Source: Lachnospiraceae bacterium
Lineage (GTDB): Bacteria; Bacillota; Clostridia; Lachnospirales; Lachnospiraceae
Length of the DNA: 64,000 bases
Assembly (NCBI GenBank): GCA_900771195.1
Contig: CAAGMZ010000019.1
Span: 189,369-253,368 of the forward strand
Direction: 5' to 3'
Below, piece after piece: positions 19,501 to 28,829 of this stretch. The first letter of the stretch is position 1; each line of letters begins with the position of its first letter. The translations under genes and the position numbers were made by a program. The notes beneath the pieces were generated by a model. That model was not told where the DNA came from and made no database searches. It was given only the letters and a program-made list of their open reading frames with translations.

Positions 19501-20699
19501 ATCCTATACGCAAATTATACTGCCGCGCAAGACAGCAGTTTTTCCGTCTATTTATTCCCATTCTGCCGTACAGATGTCCCAGAGTTCTGAAAAACATATC
19601 AGAGCTTCCCGAACTGTTTCGTTCAAAAGGCATCACATCAGTCATGCTGGTCACTGATGAAAGCATCAGAAGATGCGGATTAACGACTGCACTTGAAAAA
19701 TTACTGCGAAGCTCGTCAGTGAGGCTCACAGTATATGACAAAACAGTTCCAAATCCGACAATTTCCAATGTTGAGACTGCTCTGTCCCTGTATAACAGTA
19801 ATTCATGTCAGGCTCTCATCGGCTTTGGCGGAGGTTCATCCATTGACTGTGCCAAGGCTGTCGGCGCACGGGTCGCACGTCCTGATAAAAAGCTCTCCCA
19901 GATGCAGGGGCTTCTTAAAGTGCACCATAAGCTTCCTTTGCTAATTGCTATACCCACGACCGCCGGAACAGGCAGTGAGACCACTCTGGCTGCCGTGATT
20001 ACCGATGATGTCACAAGACATAAATATCCAATAAATGATTTCTGTCTAATCCCCGCATATGCTGTTCTTGACCCTGAAATCACCTGCTCGCTTCCTCCCA
20101 GGCTCACAGCCACAACAGGTCTTGATGCCCTAACGCATGCGGTAGAAGCCTACATTGGCGGTGAGACTACCGGTGAAACAAGAAAAGATTCCATAAAAGC
20201 AGTCAGCATTATTTTTAAATATCTTCCGCGTGCATATAATAACGGCAACGATATTACCGCCCGCCGACAGATGCTTTATGCCGCTTACCTTGCAGGAATT
20301 GCATTTACCAAATCCTATGTGGGTTACGTGCATGCCGTTGCCCACTCACTTGGCGGAAAATACAATACCCCTCACGGCCTCGCCAACGCCGTTCTCCTTC
20401 CAAATGTGCTGGAGGCTTACGGCAGTGCTGCCCACCATAAGCTTTCACGTCTTGCAAAGGAGACCGGTATTGTCCGGACCGATGAAGTAATTTCCGACAA
20501 AGAAGCTGCCGGACGTTTTATTGATGCCATACGTATTCTCGAAAATAAACTTAATATTCCCGACAGACTTCCCGAGATCAATAAAGAGGATATACCCGGC
20601 CTTGCCAGACAGGCTGACAGGGAGGCAAATCCTCTTTATCCCGTTCCAAAGCTTATGGATGCAAAGGAACTTGAAAAACTGTATTATACGGTTATTTAG
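19497..20699 (+). CDS. Iron-containing alcohol dehydrogenase
   Basis: Group III metal-dependent alcohol dehydrogenase of 400 residues. NAD(P)-binding GFGGGSSIDCAKA, the TTAGTGSET loop, and the metal-ligand region TGLDALTHAVEAYIGG followed by HAVAHSLGGKYNTPHG with its histidines are all intact. It probably reduces an aldehyde or ketone to an alcohol in fermentation or detoxification. Translational coupling to MarR suggests induction by a reactive aldehyde or phenolic, which is inference. The gene ends in a 4-bp convergent overlap with the ABC permease gene. Confidence 0.92.
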   Translation: MNPIRKLYCRARQQFFRLFIPILPYRCPRVLKNISELPELFRSKGITSVMLVTDESIRRCGLTTALEKLLRSSSVRLTVYDKTVPNPTISNVETALSLYNSNSCQALIGFGGGSSIDCAKAVGARVARPDKKLSQMQGLLKVHHKLPLLIAIPTTAGTGSETTLAAVITDDVTRHKYPINDFCLIPAYAVLDPEITCSLPPRLTATTGLDALTHAVEAYIGGETTGETRKDSIKAVSIIFKYLPRAYNNGNDITARRQMLYAAYLAGIAFTKSYVGYVHAVAHSLGGKYNTPHGLANAVLLPNVLEAYGSAAHHKLSRLAKETGIVRTDEVISDKEAAGRFIDAIRILENKLNIPDRLPEINKEDIPGLARQADREANPLYPVPKLMDAKELEKLYYTVI

Positions 20700-23308
20700 T
20701 AATTTTCGTTCTTCAGTGCTTCTACCGTATTTTCTTTTCTTATCTTGCTCATGGCATAAAGCATTGTTGCAAACACTACCAGAAATACAGTGCAGACTAC
20801 TATCGCTATGCTCTTCCATGGAATAATCACACCGGTGACAACACTGTAGTCCATGCCCCTGCTCATGAGAATATTTATTGCAATTGCAACCGGAAGACCG
20901 AATGCTATTCCCTTCAGACCATAGATAAGGCATTCATAATTCATCATTCTGTTAAAACCGCCTTTAGTCATTCCGACTGAGCGAAGTGTTGCAAACTCCC
21001 TGCGTCTGAGCGCTATATTGGTTGAAATTGTGTTGAACACATTGGCAACCGATATAAGTGAGATAAGTCCCACAAATCCGTATGAGAATACTTTGATTAT
21101 GGTAAGAAGCGCTCTGTTGGCAGAGATTATTTCATAAGTATTCTCAAGCCTGTCTGTACGAAATCCCATGGAGGCAAGCTTAGTGCTAAGCTCTGAATAA
21201 CTCTTATTGGGATTGGATGATTTGAGATAATATGCAGTTCTGCCGTTCTGTTCAACACCCAATAACGCCTTCATTGCACTGCGTGGATAAACCACCGTTA
21301 TTCTTCCGCCATCATTGAATATGCCCATAGGTTCCTTATCAGCTACAGCTCCGAAGGGAAGCACCACATCCACCATCTCAGGCTTGTCATCCGGCTCTTC
21401 ATCTTCCGTTCCGTCAATATCCATTCTGTATGCTCTCGCCGCAAGCTCTCCGCTTTCTGCCTTTAGCAGGTCGAGCTCAATGTATTTTGAATCCGTATAG
21501 ATTACGCTCTTATCAAATGCAACTCCAAGCGGTTTGTCGGGATTCATGTATTCCGACCTTTCAAGGCCAAGAGAGTCGATATATTTCTCATAGCTCTCAT
21601 CATCCATGAACAACGCTACTGCGTAGACATCACCGGAATAACCGGAGCTTTCCTTCCTAATCAGGTCAATTATTTTTGTGTCTGTCGTTTCATCAGTCAC
21701 CGTATATGAACATCCAAATTCATTGTAATATATAACATCTGTAACCGAATCCGCCGCAAGAAGTGTCCTCTTGAATTCTTCCGTATCAGTCATTTCCTTA
21801 TAATCTGACTGCAACAGATAGTAAGAAAGATCGTACTCATAGTATCCGCCTGCCACATCGAAGGCTCTCGTAAAATACCCGCAGAAGCCTGATGCCGACA
21901 CAAAAAGAACAATGCTTATGAAAAGTGACATTACTGTCGCGCGGTATTTTTTCTTATTGCGCTTAAAATTCTTGCTGGCAAGCATGCCCTCAAATTTGAA
22001 AAGCTTATAGGTAAGCTTTGAGGTCTTAACCTTCTTTCCATTTATGGCTATGTCATCGCTCTGGCGTATGGCATCTATTGCCGGTCGCTTAGCAACCCTT
22101 CTGGCAGGAATGCGCACTGACATAAGCACTGTCACAAAGCACACCACAGCCGCTATGATAAGTGCAGGCCACTTTACGCACAATGAAAGAACGACACCGC
22201 TGTCATTTGATGAAAGCAGATTCATCGAACCCCTGAGTGCACGGAACGTAATGCCCATTCCCAGTACTCCCGCCAGTATTCCAAGAGGTATACCTATGGC
22301 ACTGAGCACGACTCCTTCGTACATCACGCTGTTTCTGAGCTGCTTTCTGGTAGCTCCTATTGACTTTAGTATGCCCATCTGCTTGGTTCTCTCGCTTACC
22401 GATATGGAAAAAGCATTGTATATAAGCGATATAGAACCGGCGATGATAATCAGGAAAAGTATCCCTGCCATAAAATACAGCGTGCTGTTAAAGCCATCAT
22501 TTAATGAATTTCCGGTATATTTCATATATTCACTGTTGTATCGTGTATGCGCCTCGTCCGGATCATACCTGTGAACAGTTTCGTATATTGATTTTATCTT
22601 TTTGGTCTGAACAAACACTGTATAGGTTCCGTCAGCCTTTTCATCCGACACTGTAAGCGCAGTATAACCGGGTGCGCTGTAATTCTCGAATCCGGGCCGT
22701 CTATATATGCCCACAACCTTATAGGTTCGTTCCTTCTTATCAACAAGCTCCTCATATATTTCTCCGTCCTCTCCCGGATTTCTGAACGAATTATTCTGAT
22801 AAAGCACTTCATTATCGGTAGTTCCCATTCTCGTTCCCACCAGAACTGTCATCGTGCTTCCCACATTATAATCCTTAACCATGCCGTTGTTGTAAAGATG
22901 CGCCGGCAGGATTATTTCACCATCGTTCTCAGGCATCCTTCCCTCTAAAAGATGCACTGATACGATATCGGTAAATCCTTCGCCCATACCTGCAATATAC
23001 AGGTACGGCTTATCCTCATTTATGCTGTTTACCTCTGCATAACCCACTGTTTCACAGGTTTTGACAGTCTTAATGTCATCATCCGCCCTCATCTGATTCA
23101 GCTTATCCACGCTTACTCCCTGAAGCTGTGCATAATACGAACCGTCATCATCAGTGATGGTATCAAGCAAATATTTCTGCATGCTTGTCACGCATGTAAT
23201 GACACCTGTGAACATTGCCGCCGACAAAATGATACCGATAATCGTAACAAGGGTTCTCATTTTGTTTTTGGCAAGTGCTTTCCTTGTGACCTTGTTGAGT
23301 ATGTTCAT
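20696..23308 (-). CDS. FtsX-type ABC transporter permease
   Basis: Permease of 870 residues with two MacB/FtsX-type halves. An N-terminal span (about residues 15-38) precedes a large extracytoplasmic domain. Three spans follow (about 270-400) with the FtsX motif SERTKQMGILKSIGATRKQL. A second MacB-like extracytoplasmic domain then leads to a second FtsX repeat with ALRRREFATLRSVGMTKGGF. Partner of the ATPase that overlaps it by 4 bp. Linked to a Bce-like two-component system, so a role in sensing or resisting envelope-active peptides is the best inference. Confidence 0.9.
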   Translation of the reverse strand: MNILNKVTRKALAKNKMRTLVTIIGIILSAAMFTGVITCVTSMQKYLLDTITDDDGSYYAQLQGVSVDKLNQMRADDDIKTVKTCETVGYAEVNSINEDKPYLYIAGMGEGFTDIVSVHLLEGRMPENDGEIILPAHLYNNGMVKDYNVGSTMTVLVGTRMGTTDNEVLYQNNSFRNPGEDGEIYEELVDKKERTYKVVGIYRRPGFENYSAPGYTALTVSDEKADGTYTVFVQTKKIKSIYETVHRYDPDEAHTRYNSEYMKYTGNSLNDGFNSTLYFMAGILFLIIIAGSISLIYNAFSISVSERTKQMGILKSIGATRKQLRNSVMYEGVVLSAIGIPLGILAGVLGMGITFRALRGSMNLLSSNDSGVVLSLCVKWPALIIAAVVCFVTVLMSVRIPARRVAKRPAIDAIRQSDDIAINGKKVKTSKLTYKLFKFEGMLASKNFKRNKKKYRATVMSLFISIVLFVSASGFCGYFTRAFDVAGGYYEYDLSYYLLQSDYKEMTDTEEFKRTLLAADSVTDVIYYNEFGCSYTVTDETTDTKIIDLIRKESSGYSGDVYAVALFMDDESYEKYIDSLGLERSEYMNPDKPLGVAFDKSVIYTDSKYIELDLLKAESGELAARAYRMDIDGTEDEEPDDKPEMVDVVLPFGAVADKEPMGIFNDGGRITVVYPRSAMKALLGVEQNGRTAYYLKSSNPNKSYSELSTKLASMGFRTDRLENTYEIISANRALLTIIKVFSYGFVGLISLISVANVFNTISTNIALRRREFATLRSVGMTKGGFNRMMNYECLIYGLKGIAFGLPVAIAINILMSRGMDYSVVTGVIIPWKSIAIVVCTVFLVVFATMLYAMSKIRKENTVEALKNENY

Positions 23309-23988
23309 CTGGCAAGCACCTCATCTCTTGTGATTTTCCCGTCTTCAATGGACATTACCCTGTCAGCCTGAAGAGCAATATTCTCATCATGGGTAATCAC
23401 GATAAGTGTCTGGTTGTACTTCCTGTTAGACATCTTAAGAAGCTCAACGATTTCCTGGGTATTTTGGGAATCAAGATTTCCGGTTGGCTCATCGGCCAGA
23501 ACTACAGCAGGTGCATTCATAAGTGCACGTCCTATTGAAACTCTCTGCTGCTGTCCGCCCGAAAGCTGGTTGGGAAGGTGTTTTTCCCTGCCGGAAAGCC
23601 CAAGTGTGCCAATCAGTTCATCCAGCCTTTCCTGATTAACCTTTCTTCCGTCCAGAAGAACCGGAAGCGTGATGTTCTCGGTTACATTGAGAACAGGTAT
23701 CAGATTATAGAACTGATAAATAAGTCCTACCTGACGGCGTCTGAAGATTGCAAGCTTATCCTCGCTCTGCGCATACACGTCCTGCCCGTCCATGTAAACC
23801 TTTCCGCTTGTCGGCACATCAACTCCGCCAAGGATGTGAAGAAGGGTTGACTTACCGGAACCTGACGGTCCGATAATTGCCATGAATTCCCCCTTCTCCA
23901 CGCTGAAGGACACATTGTCAAGAGCCTTTACCATGTTGTCGCCCTTGCCGTAAACCTTCGTCAAATTTTCGACTCTGAGTATTTCCAT
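23305..23988 (-). CDS. ABC transporter ATP-binding protein (MacB/LolD-like)
   Basis: ATPase of 227 residues with Walker [10 protein letters not shown] (40-48), Q-loop, signature LSGGQQQR, Walker [13 protein letters not shown] and H-loop ITHDE. The DEPTGNLD sequence is characteristic of the MacB/LolD/BceA group that pairs with FtsX permeases, and the downstream permease overlaps by 4 bp. ATG 23988 has AGAGGAG about 7 nt upstream; the longer frame starts inside the regulatory region and was rejected. Confidence 0.94.
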   Translation of the reverse strand: MEILRVENLTKVYGKGDNMVKALDNVSFSVEKGEFMAIIGPSGSGKSTLLHILGGVDVPTSGKVYMDGQDVYAQSEDKLAIFRRRQVGLIYQFYNLIPVLNVTENITLPVLLDGRKVNQERLDELIGTLGLSGREKHLPNQLSGGQQQRVSIGRALMNAPAVVLADEPTGNLDSQNTQEIVELLKMSNRKYNQTLIVITHDENIALQADRVMSIEDGKITRDEVLAR

Positions 23989-24044
23989 AAAACTATCTCC
24001 TCTATCCCACATATTTAAAAGGTACAGCTCTTTCTGCCCTTCAC

Positions 24045-24115
24045 AATATATACCATACCAGAACAAAATGACTGCAGGGTGACTTAATTATTACAAAAAT
24101 GTCACTTTGCAGTCA
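24045..24115 (-). promoter_or_regulatory. BceR-like operator and promoter of the ABC transporter
   Basis: A 15-bp imperfect inverted repeat (24069-24083 and 24101-24115; 13 of 15 positions pair) lies between the kinase stop and the ABC ATPase. On the minus strand, 24091-24104 reads TGACATTTTTGTAA, which fits the published BceR consensus TNACA-N4-TGTAA. A TATATT (24045-24050) about 40 bp downstream is a plausible -10 with a poor -35, as expected for an activated promoter. The outer repeat, followed by TTTTG, could also work as a terminator for the kinase transcript. Confidence 0.6.
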
Positions 24116-24118
24116 TCA

Positions 24119-25126
24119 TCATACAACCGATTCATAAAACCTTATAACAAATCTGGCGCCGCCTTCTTTTCTGTTCTCGGCCTTTATGGTACCGTTATGC
24201 TTCGTTATTATCATTCTTGCAAGGGCAAGTCCTATGCCGACACTGCTGTCAGATGAGTCATGTCCTTTGTAAAATCTTTTGAATATATTGGGCAGGTCCT
24301 CTTTCGATATACCATTTCCTGTGTCGCTTATGACGATTTCCGAAAACAGCCGGTTCCTGCTGCAGACCACAGTAAGCGTTCCGCCATCCGGTGTATGTTC
24401 CATACAGTTCTTGAGAATATTGCAGACAGCCTCACAAAGCCATGACTCATCGCAGCAGAGCGTGTCCGTATCACTCACGCTTACTGTAAAATTCTGCTGC
24501 CTGATGTCCATAGGAATTGATATCGGCTCGTAGGCCCGTTTTATCACATCAGAAAGCTTTACTTCTTTAAGTTCGAAATTAACCGTTCCCGCATCAAACT
24601 TTGAAATCTTTAACAGTGTGTTTATGAGCCAGTCCATGCGGTCAAGAAGCTCTCGAAGTTCTCTGACATACTTTGCCCGCTGTTCATATGTAAGCTCGGA
24701 ATCAGCAAGAAATTCGGTAATCAGACTTATGGAAGTAAGCGGTGTCCTTATCTGATGTGATATATCAGCCAGCGAATCCGCAAGATACCTTTTATCCTTG
24801 GAAAGTGCATCTGCCTGTTCCCTGAGACGTACCGTCATTTTCTGTATTTCACTGCTTAAGATTTCAAGCTCGCCTTCTTTAAATCTTGACAAATCAAACC
24901 GGCTGCTGTCATAAAGAATTTTATCTATCTCAAGACTCAGGTCCGCAATTCTTTTATACCGCTTGTATGTGGATGCATAATGGATAACAGTAAGAACGGC
25001 AAAAAGAGCCGCATCCGTGACGCCGCACTTAATATCAACGATGAATGCGGCAGTCACAGCTGCCGCACCAACTATAAGCCACAATATGAAATTCCGCTTT
25101 ATTTCAGGATTTTTCAATAATTTCAT
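24119..25126 (-). CDS. Bce-like sensor histidine kinase
   Basis: Kinase of 335 residues with two N-terminal membrane spans (about 12-31 and 38-54) joined by a very short loop. Lacking an extracellular sensor, it is the intramembrane-sensing type that reads the state of an ABC transporter. HisKA box SHQIRTPLTS with phospho-acceptor His124, N-box, DTGNGIS (G1) and GIGLALAR (G2) are all present. It overlaps no neighbour; the response regulator ends 3 bp upstream. The FtsX-type ABC transporter downstream is its likely partner. Confidence 0.92.
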   Translation of the reverse strand: MKLLKNPEIKRNFILWLIVGAAAVTAAFIVDIKCGVTDAALFAVLTVIHYASTYKRYKRIADLSLEIDKILYDSSRFDLSRFKEGELEILSSEIQKMTVRLREQADALSKDKRYLADSLADISHQIRTPLTSISLITEFLADSELTYEQRAKYVRELRELLDRMDWLINTLLKISKFDAGTVNFELKEVKLSDVIKRAYEPISIPMDIRQQNFTVSVSDTDTLCCDESWLCEAVCNILKNCMEHTPDGGTLTVVCSRNRLFSEIVISDTGNGISKEDLPNIFKRFYKGHDSSDSSVGIGLALARMIITKHNGTIKAENRKEGGARFVIRFYESVV

Positions 25127-25129
25127 AAT

Positions 25130-25798
25130 TTATTCTCCGGCTTTGTAGCCCATTCCTCGCACGGTCTTGATTATCTGTGGGTTCTGCGGATCATCCTCAA
25201 CCTTGTCGCGAAGCCTTTTTATGTACACAGTCAGAGTATTGTCATTGACAAATTCTCCGGATGCATCCCATATTTCCTCAAGAAGCTTCATCCTTGTGAG
25301 CACCGCCCCCATGTTGTTAAAAAATATCAGGAGAAGCTTGTATTCAAGCGCTGACAAAAACAAATCTTTGCCGTTCTTTGAAGCTGTTCCCTTGTCTGTA
25401 TCAACTACAATTCCTTTATATTCCATCTGCTGCGAACGGTTTCTTCTGCGAAGAACATTTTTTATCCTTGAAAGAAGCTCCCTTGGTCTGAATGGCTTAG
25501 GCACATAATCATCCGCTCCCGCATCAAAACCTGCGACAACGCTGAATTCATCGCCGGATGCAGTAAGGAATATAACAGGAACATCGCTTTCGTCCTTTAT
25601 CCTGTGACAAACCGAAAAACCATTGCCGTCCTTAAGCGACACATCAAGAAGAACAAGGTCATACAAATTCTCATCAAGCCTCCGAAAAGCCTCAGTCTGA
25701 CCGTCGGCACAGTCCACATCATAACCCTCGCGGTACAGAAATGCAGAAAGATTATCTGTAATGCTTATATCATCTTCAACAAGAAGTATTTTCGGCAT
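25130..25798 (-). CDS. OmpR/PhoB family response regulator (Bce-like)
   Basis: Regulator of 222 residues: receiver domain with acidic pocket EDD (8-10), phospho-acceptor Asp52 in LLDVSL, Thr79 and Lys101 in DDYVPKPF, then a winged-helix DNA-binding domain ending TVRGMGYKAGE. Expected to be phosphorylated by the adjacent kinase and to bind the TNACA-N4-TGTAA site at 24091-24104. It starts 14 bp after the amidase stop, so it may also be co-transcribed with the envelope gene run upstream. Confidence 0.94.
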   Translation of the reverse strand: MPKILLVEDDISITDNLSAFLYREGYDVDCADGQTEAFRRLDENLYDLVLLDVSLKDGNGFSVCHRIKDESDVPVIFLTASGDEFSVVAGFDAGADDYVPKPFRPRELLSRIKNVLRRRNRSQQMEYKGIVVDTDKGTASKNGKDLFLSALEYKLLLIFFNNMGAVLTRMKLLEEIWDASGEFVNDNTLTVYIKRLRDKVEDDPQNPQIIKTVRGMGYKAGE

Positions 25799-25812
25799 AT
25801 CATTCCTCCGTT

Positions 25813-27405
25813 TTATAACCTGTTCTGTTTTTTCCTGACTATCACAAGTATTATGGCAACGATTACTCCTACTCCCAGTATTCCGCCGACAATCGCATAC
25901 GCCATCATCCGGTTCTTATTGTTTTTATCTTTTACGGATGCTTCTGTCTCAGACGGTTGCTCTGCAGCATCAGTTTTACTTTCAGCGGAAATGGTTTGGG
26001 TTTCTTTTTCTGTTTCATTTATTGTCTCACTTACCGTCTCTTCGGCAATCGTTTCCGCTTCAGTATACGAAGCGGTTGTCTCTGACGGTTCTGCCACAAC
26101 AGGTGCAGCCGTAGGCTCCGGCGCAGCCGTTGTCTCCTCGGTTGCAGTTGTCTGTCCGTGTGTGTTTCCTGCCACAATATTGATTCCGGTATTGATTCCG
26201 TTATAAACAACCGGATATCTGAGTATATCTGAGTTAGTTCCGGTAACCTTATAGTTCTCAGAATCATAACTTCCTGCTGCACCTGTCCCATACATTCTGA
26301 GGTTGCAGGTGAGTCCGTTGTATGAAACCGGAGTATCATAGGAGCCATCACCGTTATCCACAGGATTTCCAAAAGTACAGCCGCTTGTGACCTGAGTCAC
26401 GCTTCCGTCGCTGTATATAGACTTGACCATAACTGTATCTCTGTTATATGAGAGCACATTGGCCGCATCAGTAAATGTAGGGTTAATCCCGGCAGCCAAC
26501 GCAATATTCCTTACCTCCGGAACATTCACCGTTACACTTTCGCTGCTGCCGTCTGCTCCTTTACACGTAATCACGGCGGTCCCTTTTCCGACAGCCGTAA
26601 TTATTCCGGCATCATTCACATAAGCCACACTGCTGTCAGAGGATGTATATGTTCCCTTTACATTGCCAAGCATGTGGGCGCTATAAGTCCTTTCAAGAGT
26701 AACAGTGTCACCTGCCGTAATGCCTCTCTTACTGAGTCCAAAATACTCTGCTATCGCCGTAGCATCGGCAATTCCGCACTTTACACGGTTTTCTGCATTA
26801 TGAATAAATTCTGCATCATGGGAATTGCCAAGATAGCAGTGCTCTATAATAATTCCGGGAATGCCGCATTTTACAGCCTCGTCAAGCATTGTGTAATAAT
26901 CCCGGCCTGAATCGTATGAAGACGTTCTTGTCCTGTATCCTCTGTTAGTAAGTCCAAGTGCTGATACATGGGCAAGTACTTTTTCACTGAGTGTCTGCAT
27001 CTGAGCCTTATACACTGCGTTTACCGTACCATATACCTCAACCCCGTTGGCCTCTGTTGTCTGCCCGCTATTGTTGTGTATTGACACAAAAAGATCTGCT
27101 CCGAGCTGAGCTCCTAATCTTCCGCGCCCTGTATTGGAAAACCATTCCGCCGAACCCTTGGTGAGATATACCCTGACTCCGTTATATGTCTCAAGCTCTG
27201 CCTTCAGGGCAACGGCAATATCCCAGTTGAGGTCGGATTCTTTATCGTAAGCAGAAACCGCTCCGCCATCCCTGCCGCCGTGTCCCGGGTCTATTATGAC
27301 GACAATGTCACCGTTCGAATCTTTCGCATTCACAGTTTGGGCTGCACCTGACACCAGCATTGCGGTAACAACCAGGCAGCAAAAATATATAAGAAGCTTT
27401 CTCAT
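25813..27405 (-). CDS. N-acetylmuramoyl-L-alanine amidase with Big2 domain and C-terminal anchor (copy 2)
   Basis: Secreted amidase of 530 residues. Signal peptide about 1-27, then an amidase_3 domain with the zinc-binding pattern DPGHGG, ESD, SIHNNSG and IIEHCYLGN. It is followed by a Big2-like domain (AVGKGTAVITCKG), a third beta domain, a Thr/Glu/Ala-rich linker and a C-terminal membrane span with basic tail. It should cleave the lactyl-amide bond between muramic acid and the stem peptide while held at the membrane. Paralogous to the gene directly upstream, whose stop it abuts. ATG 27405 has AAGGAG upstream. Confidence 0.9.
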   Translation of the reverse strand: MRKLLIYFCCLVVTAMLVSGAAQTVNAKDSNGDIVVIIDPGHGGRDGGAVSAYDKESDLNWDIAVALKAELETYNGVRVYLTKGSAEWFSNTGRGRLGAQLGADLFVSIHNNSGQTTEANGVEVYGTVNAVYKAQMQTLSEKVLAHVSALGLTNRGYRTRTSSYDSGRDYYTMLDEAVKCGIPGIIIEHCYLGNSHDAEFIHNAENRVKCGIADATAIAEYFGLSKRGITAGDTVTLERTYSAHMLGNVKGTYTSSDSSVAYVNDAGIITAVGKGTAVITCKGADGSSESVTVNVPEVRNIALAAGINPTFTDAANVLSYNRDTVMVKSIYSDGSVTQVTSGCTFGNPVDNGDGSYDTPVSYNGLTCNLRMYGTGAAGSYDSENYKVTGTNSDILRYPVVYNGINTGINIVAGNTHGQTTATEETTAAPEPTAAPVVAEPSETTASYTEAETIAEETVSETINETEKETQTISAESKTDAAEQPSETEASVKDKNNKNRMMAYAIVGGILGVGVIVAIILVIVRKKQNRL

Positions 27406-27406
27406 C

Positions 27407-28807
27407 CTATCTCCTTTTCCATCTTCTGCTCTTTCTGTTTCTCTCAACTATTACAAGAATAATTGCTATAATCACAAGAACAAGAAGAATTGCTATGAAC
27501 TTTATTAATCCCTTGGTTGTACCATCCTTATCATCTTCGGATGTCTTTGTTTCCGGCTCTTTTGTCGCCTGTTCTGTTGATTCCGGCTCTGTGTAAGCCT
27601 CTGTGGGAGCCGGTTCGGTAACTTCAGGTACATACTCTGCATTGTTATGGCACACCATAAGCCTGCCCTTAAGATTACCGTAGGCGATATCCACATACTG
27701 AGTGCCGACTTTGGTTGTATCAGCATTACCTACCGAATCAAGGCGTACGTTTTCTGCCGTTCCGTCGCTATATGTCACAATTCCGAAAGCCTTACTCAAA
27801 TCAATATCACTGAATATATCCTCTGCATCATCATAGAATGTAGGGTTGATGGCACCCGTAAGAGTAACTGCCTTTATCTCCGGAACAGTGATAACCGCAT
27901 ACCCTGTAGTCCCGTCAGAAAGAGAATACGTCACATTGGCCGTTCCTGTTCCCACTGCCTTTGCATTTCCGGCATCATCAACACTTACTACGGAAGAATC
28001 CGATGTTTTCCATACTGCAACGTCCCCGGTCGAATTGGGAATCTGTATCCTGACGCTGTTCCCGCTTGTGAGAAAAAGCTCGGTTGTGTTGTCTGCCGGC
28101 GTGGTTCTCTCGCTCAGGCCAAAATACTGCACTACTGCAGCAGCATCAGCCTTGCCCATTTTGGAAGCCATCTCCTGATTAACACTGCCATCGGAATTTG
28201 TGAGTCTGGCTTCATCCTCGGCGTTACTGAGAAAGCAGTGTTCTATTATAACAGACGGAACGCCTGCCCTTACACCCTCTGCAATAAGAGTGTAATAATC
28301 TTCGTAATCAAACTGTGTTGATACCCTTGTCTGTACGCCACCGTTGGCAAAACCGAGGGCAGCAAGATTATCCGTGATAAGTGTACACATATTTGTCGTG
28401 GCTGCCTCATAAAGCTTATTAAGCGAACGATAACCTATACAGCCTGAATTTGTTTCTGAACCGCTGTTATTGTGAATGCTTATGAGGAAATCAGCGTTGA
28501 GAGACGCCGCTATCATGGCGCGTCCCGAATTGGTAATCCACTCATCTCCCGTACGCGTCATATACACCTTGACACCATCGTATTTTCCGAGTTCTTCCTT
28601 CATAGCCATGGCAATGGCAAGATTGCAGTCTTTTTCCCTGGCATTGTTATTAGCCGATATAGAACCCGGGTCATCACCGCCGTGTCCTGCGTCAATTACT
28701 ATAACCACATCGCCGTCCGAATCCTTCGCAGAGACACCGGAAACCGACATAACTCCCACAGCCGCAAAAATCAATGCAAATATAAAAACTTTCGTAATTT
28801 TCTTCAT
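27407..28807 (-). CDS. N-acetylmuramoyl-L-alanine amidase with Big2 domain and C-terminal anchor (copy 1)
   Basis: Amidase of 466 residues with the same layout as its neighbour. Signal peptide (1-27) and amidase_3 with DAGHGGDDPGS, the Glu of NAREKD, SIHNNSG and IIEHCFLSN. A Big2-like domain with AVGTGTANVTYS follows, then an acidic Glu/Thr/Pro linker and a C-terminal span with an Arg/Lys tail. All zinc ligands look intact, so it is probably active. The linker lengths and sequences differ strongly from copy 2, so the duplication is not recent. Part of the dense minus-strand envelope cluster. Confidence 0.9.
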   Translation of the reverse strand: MKKITKVFIFALIFAAVGVMSVSGVSAKDSDGDVVIVIDAGHGGDDPGSISANNNAREKDCNLAIAMAMKEELGKYDGVKVYMTRTGDEWITNSGRAMIAASLNADFLISIHNNSGSETNSGCIGYRSLNKLYEAATTNMCTLITDNLAALGFANGGVQTRVSTQFDYEDYYTLIAEGVRAGVPSVIIEHCFLSNAEDEARLTNSDGSVNQEMASKMGKADAAAVVQYFGLSERTTPADNTTELFLTSGNSVRIQIPNSTGDVAVWKTSDSSVVSVDDAGNAKAVGTGTANVTYSLSDGTTGYAVITVPEIKAVTLTGAINPTFYDDAEDIFSDIDLSKAFGIVTYSDGTAENVRLDSVGNADTTKVGTQYVDIAYGNLKGRLMVCHNNAEYVPEVTEPAPTEAYTEPESTEQATKEPETKTSEDDKDGTTKGLIKFIAILLVLVIIAIILVIVERNRKSRRWKRR

Positions 28808-28829
28808 TTTTCCCTCCCATGGTAAAAAG

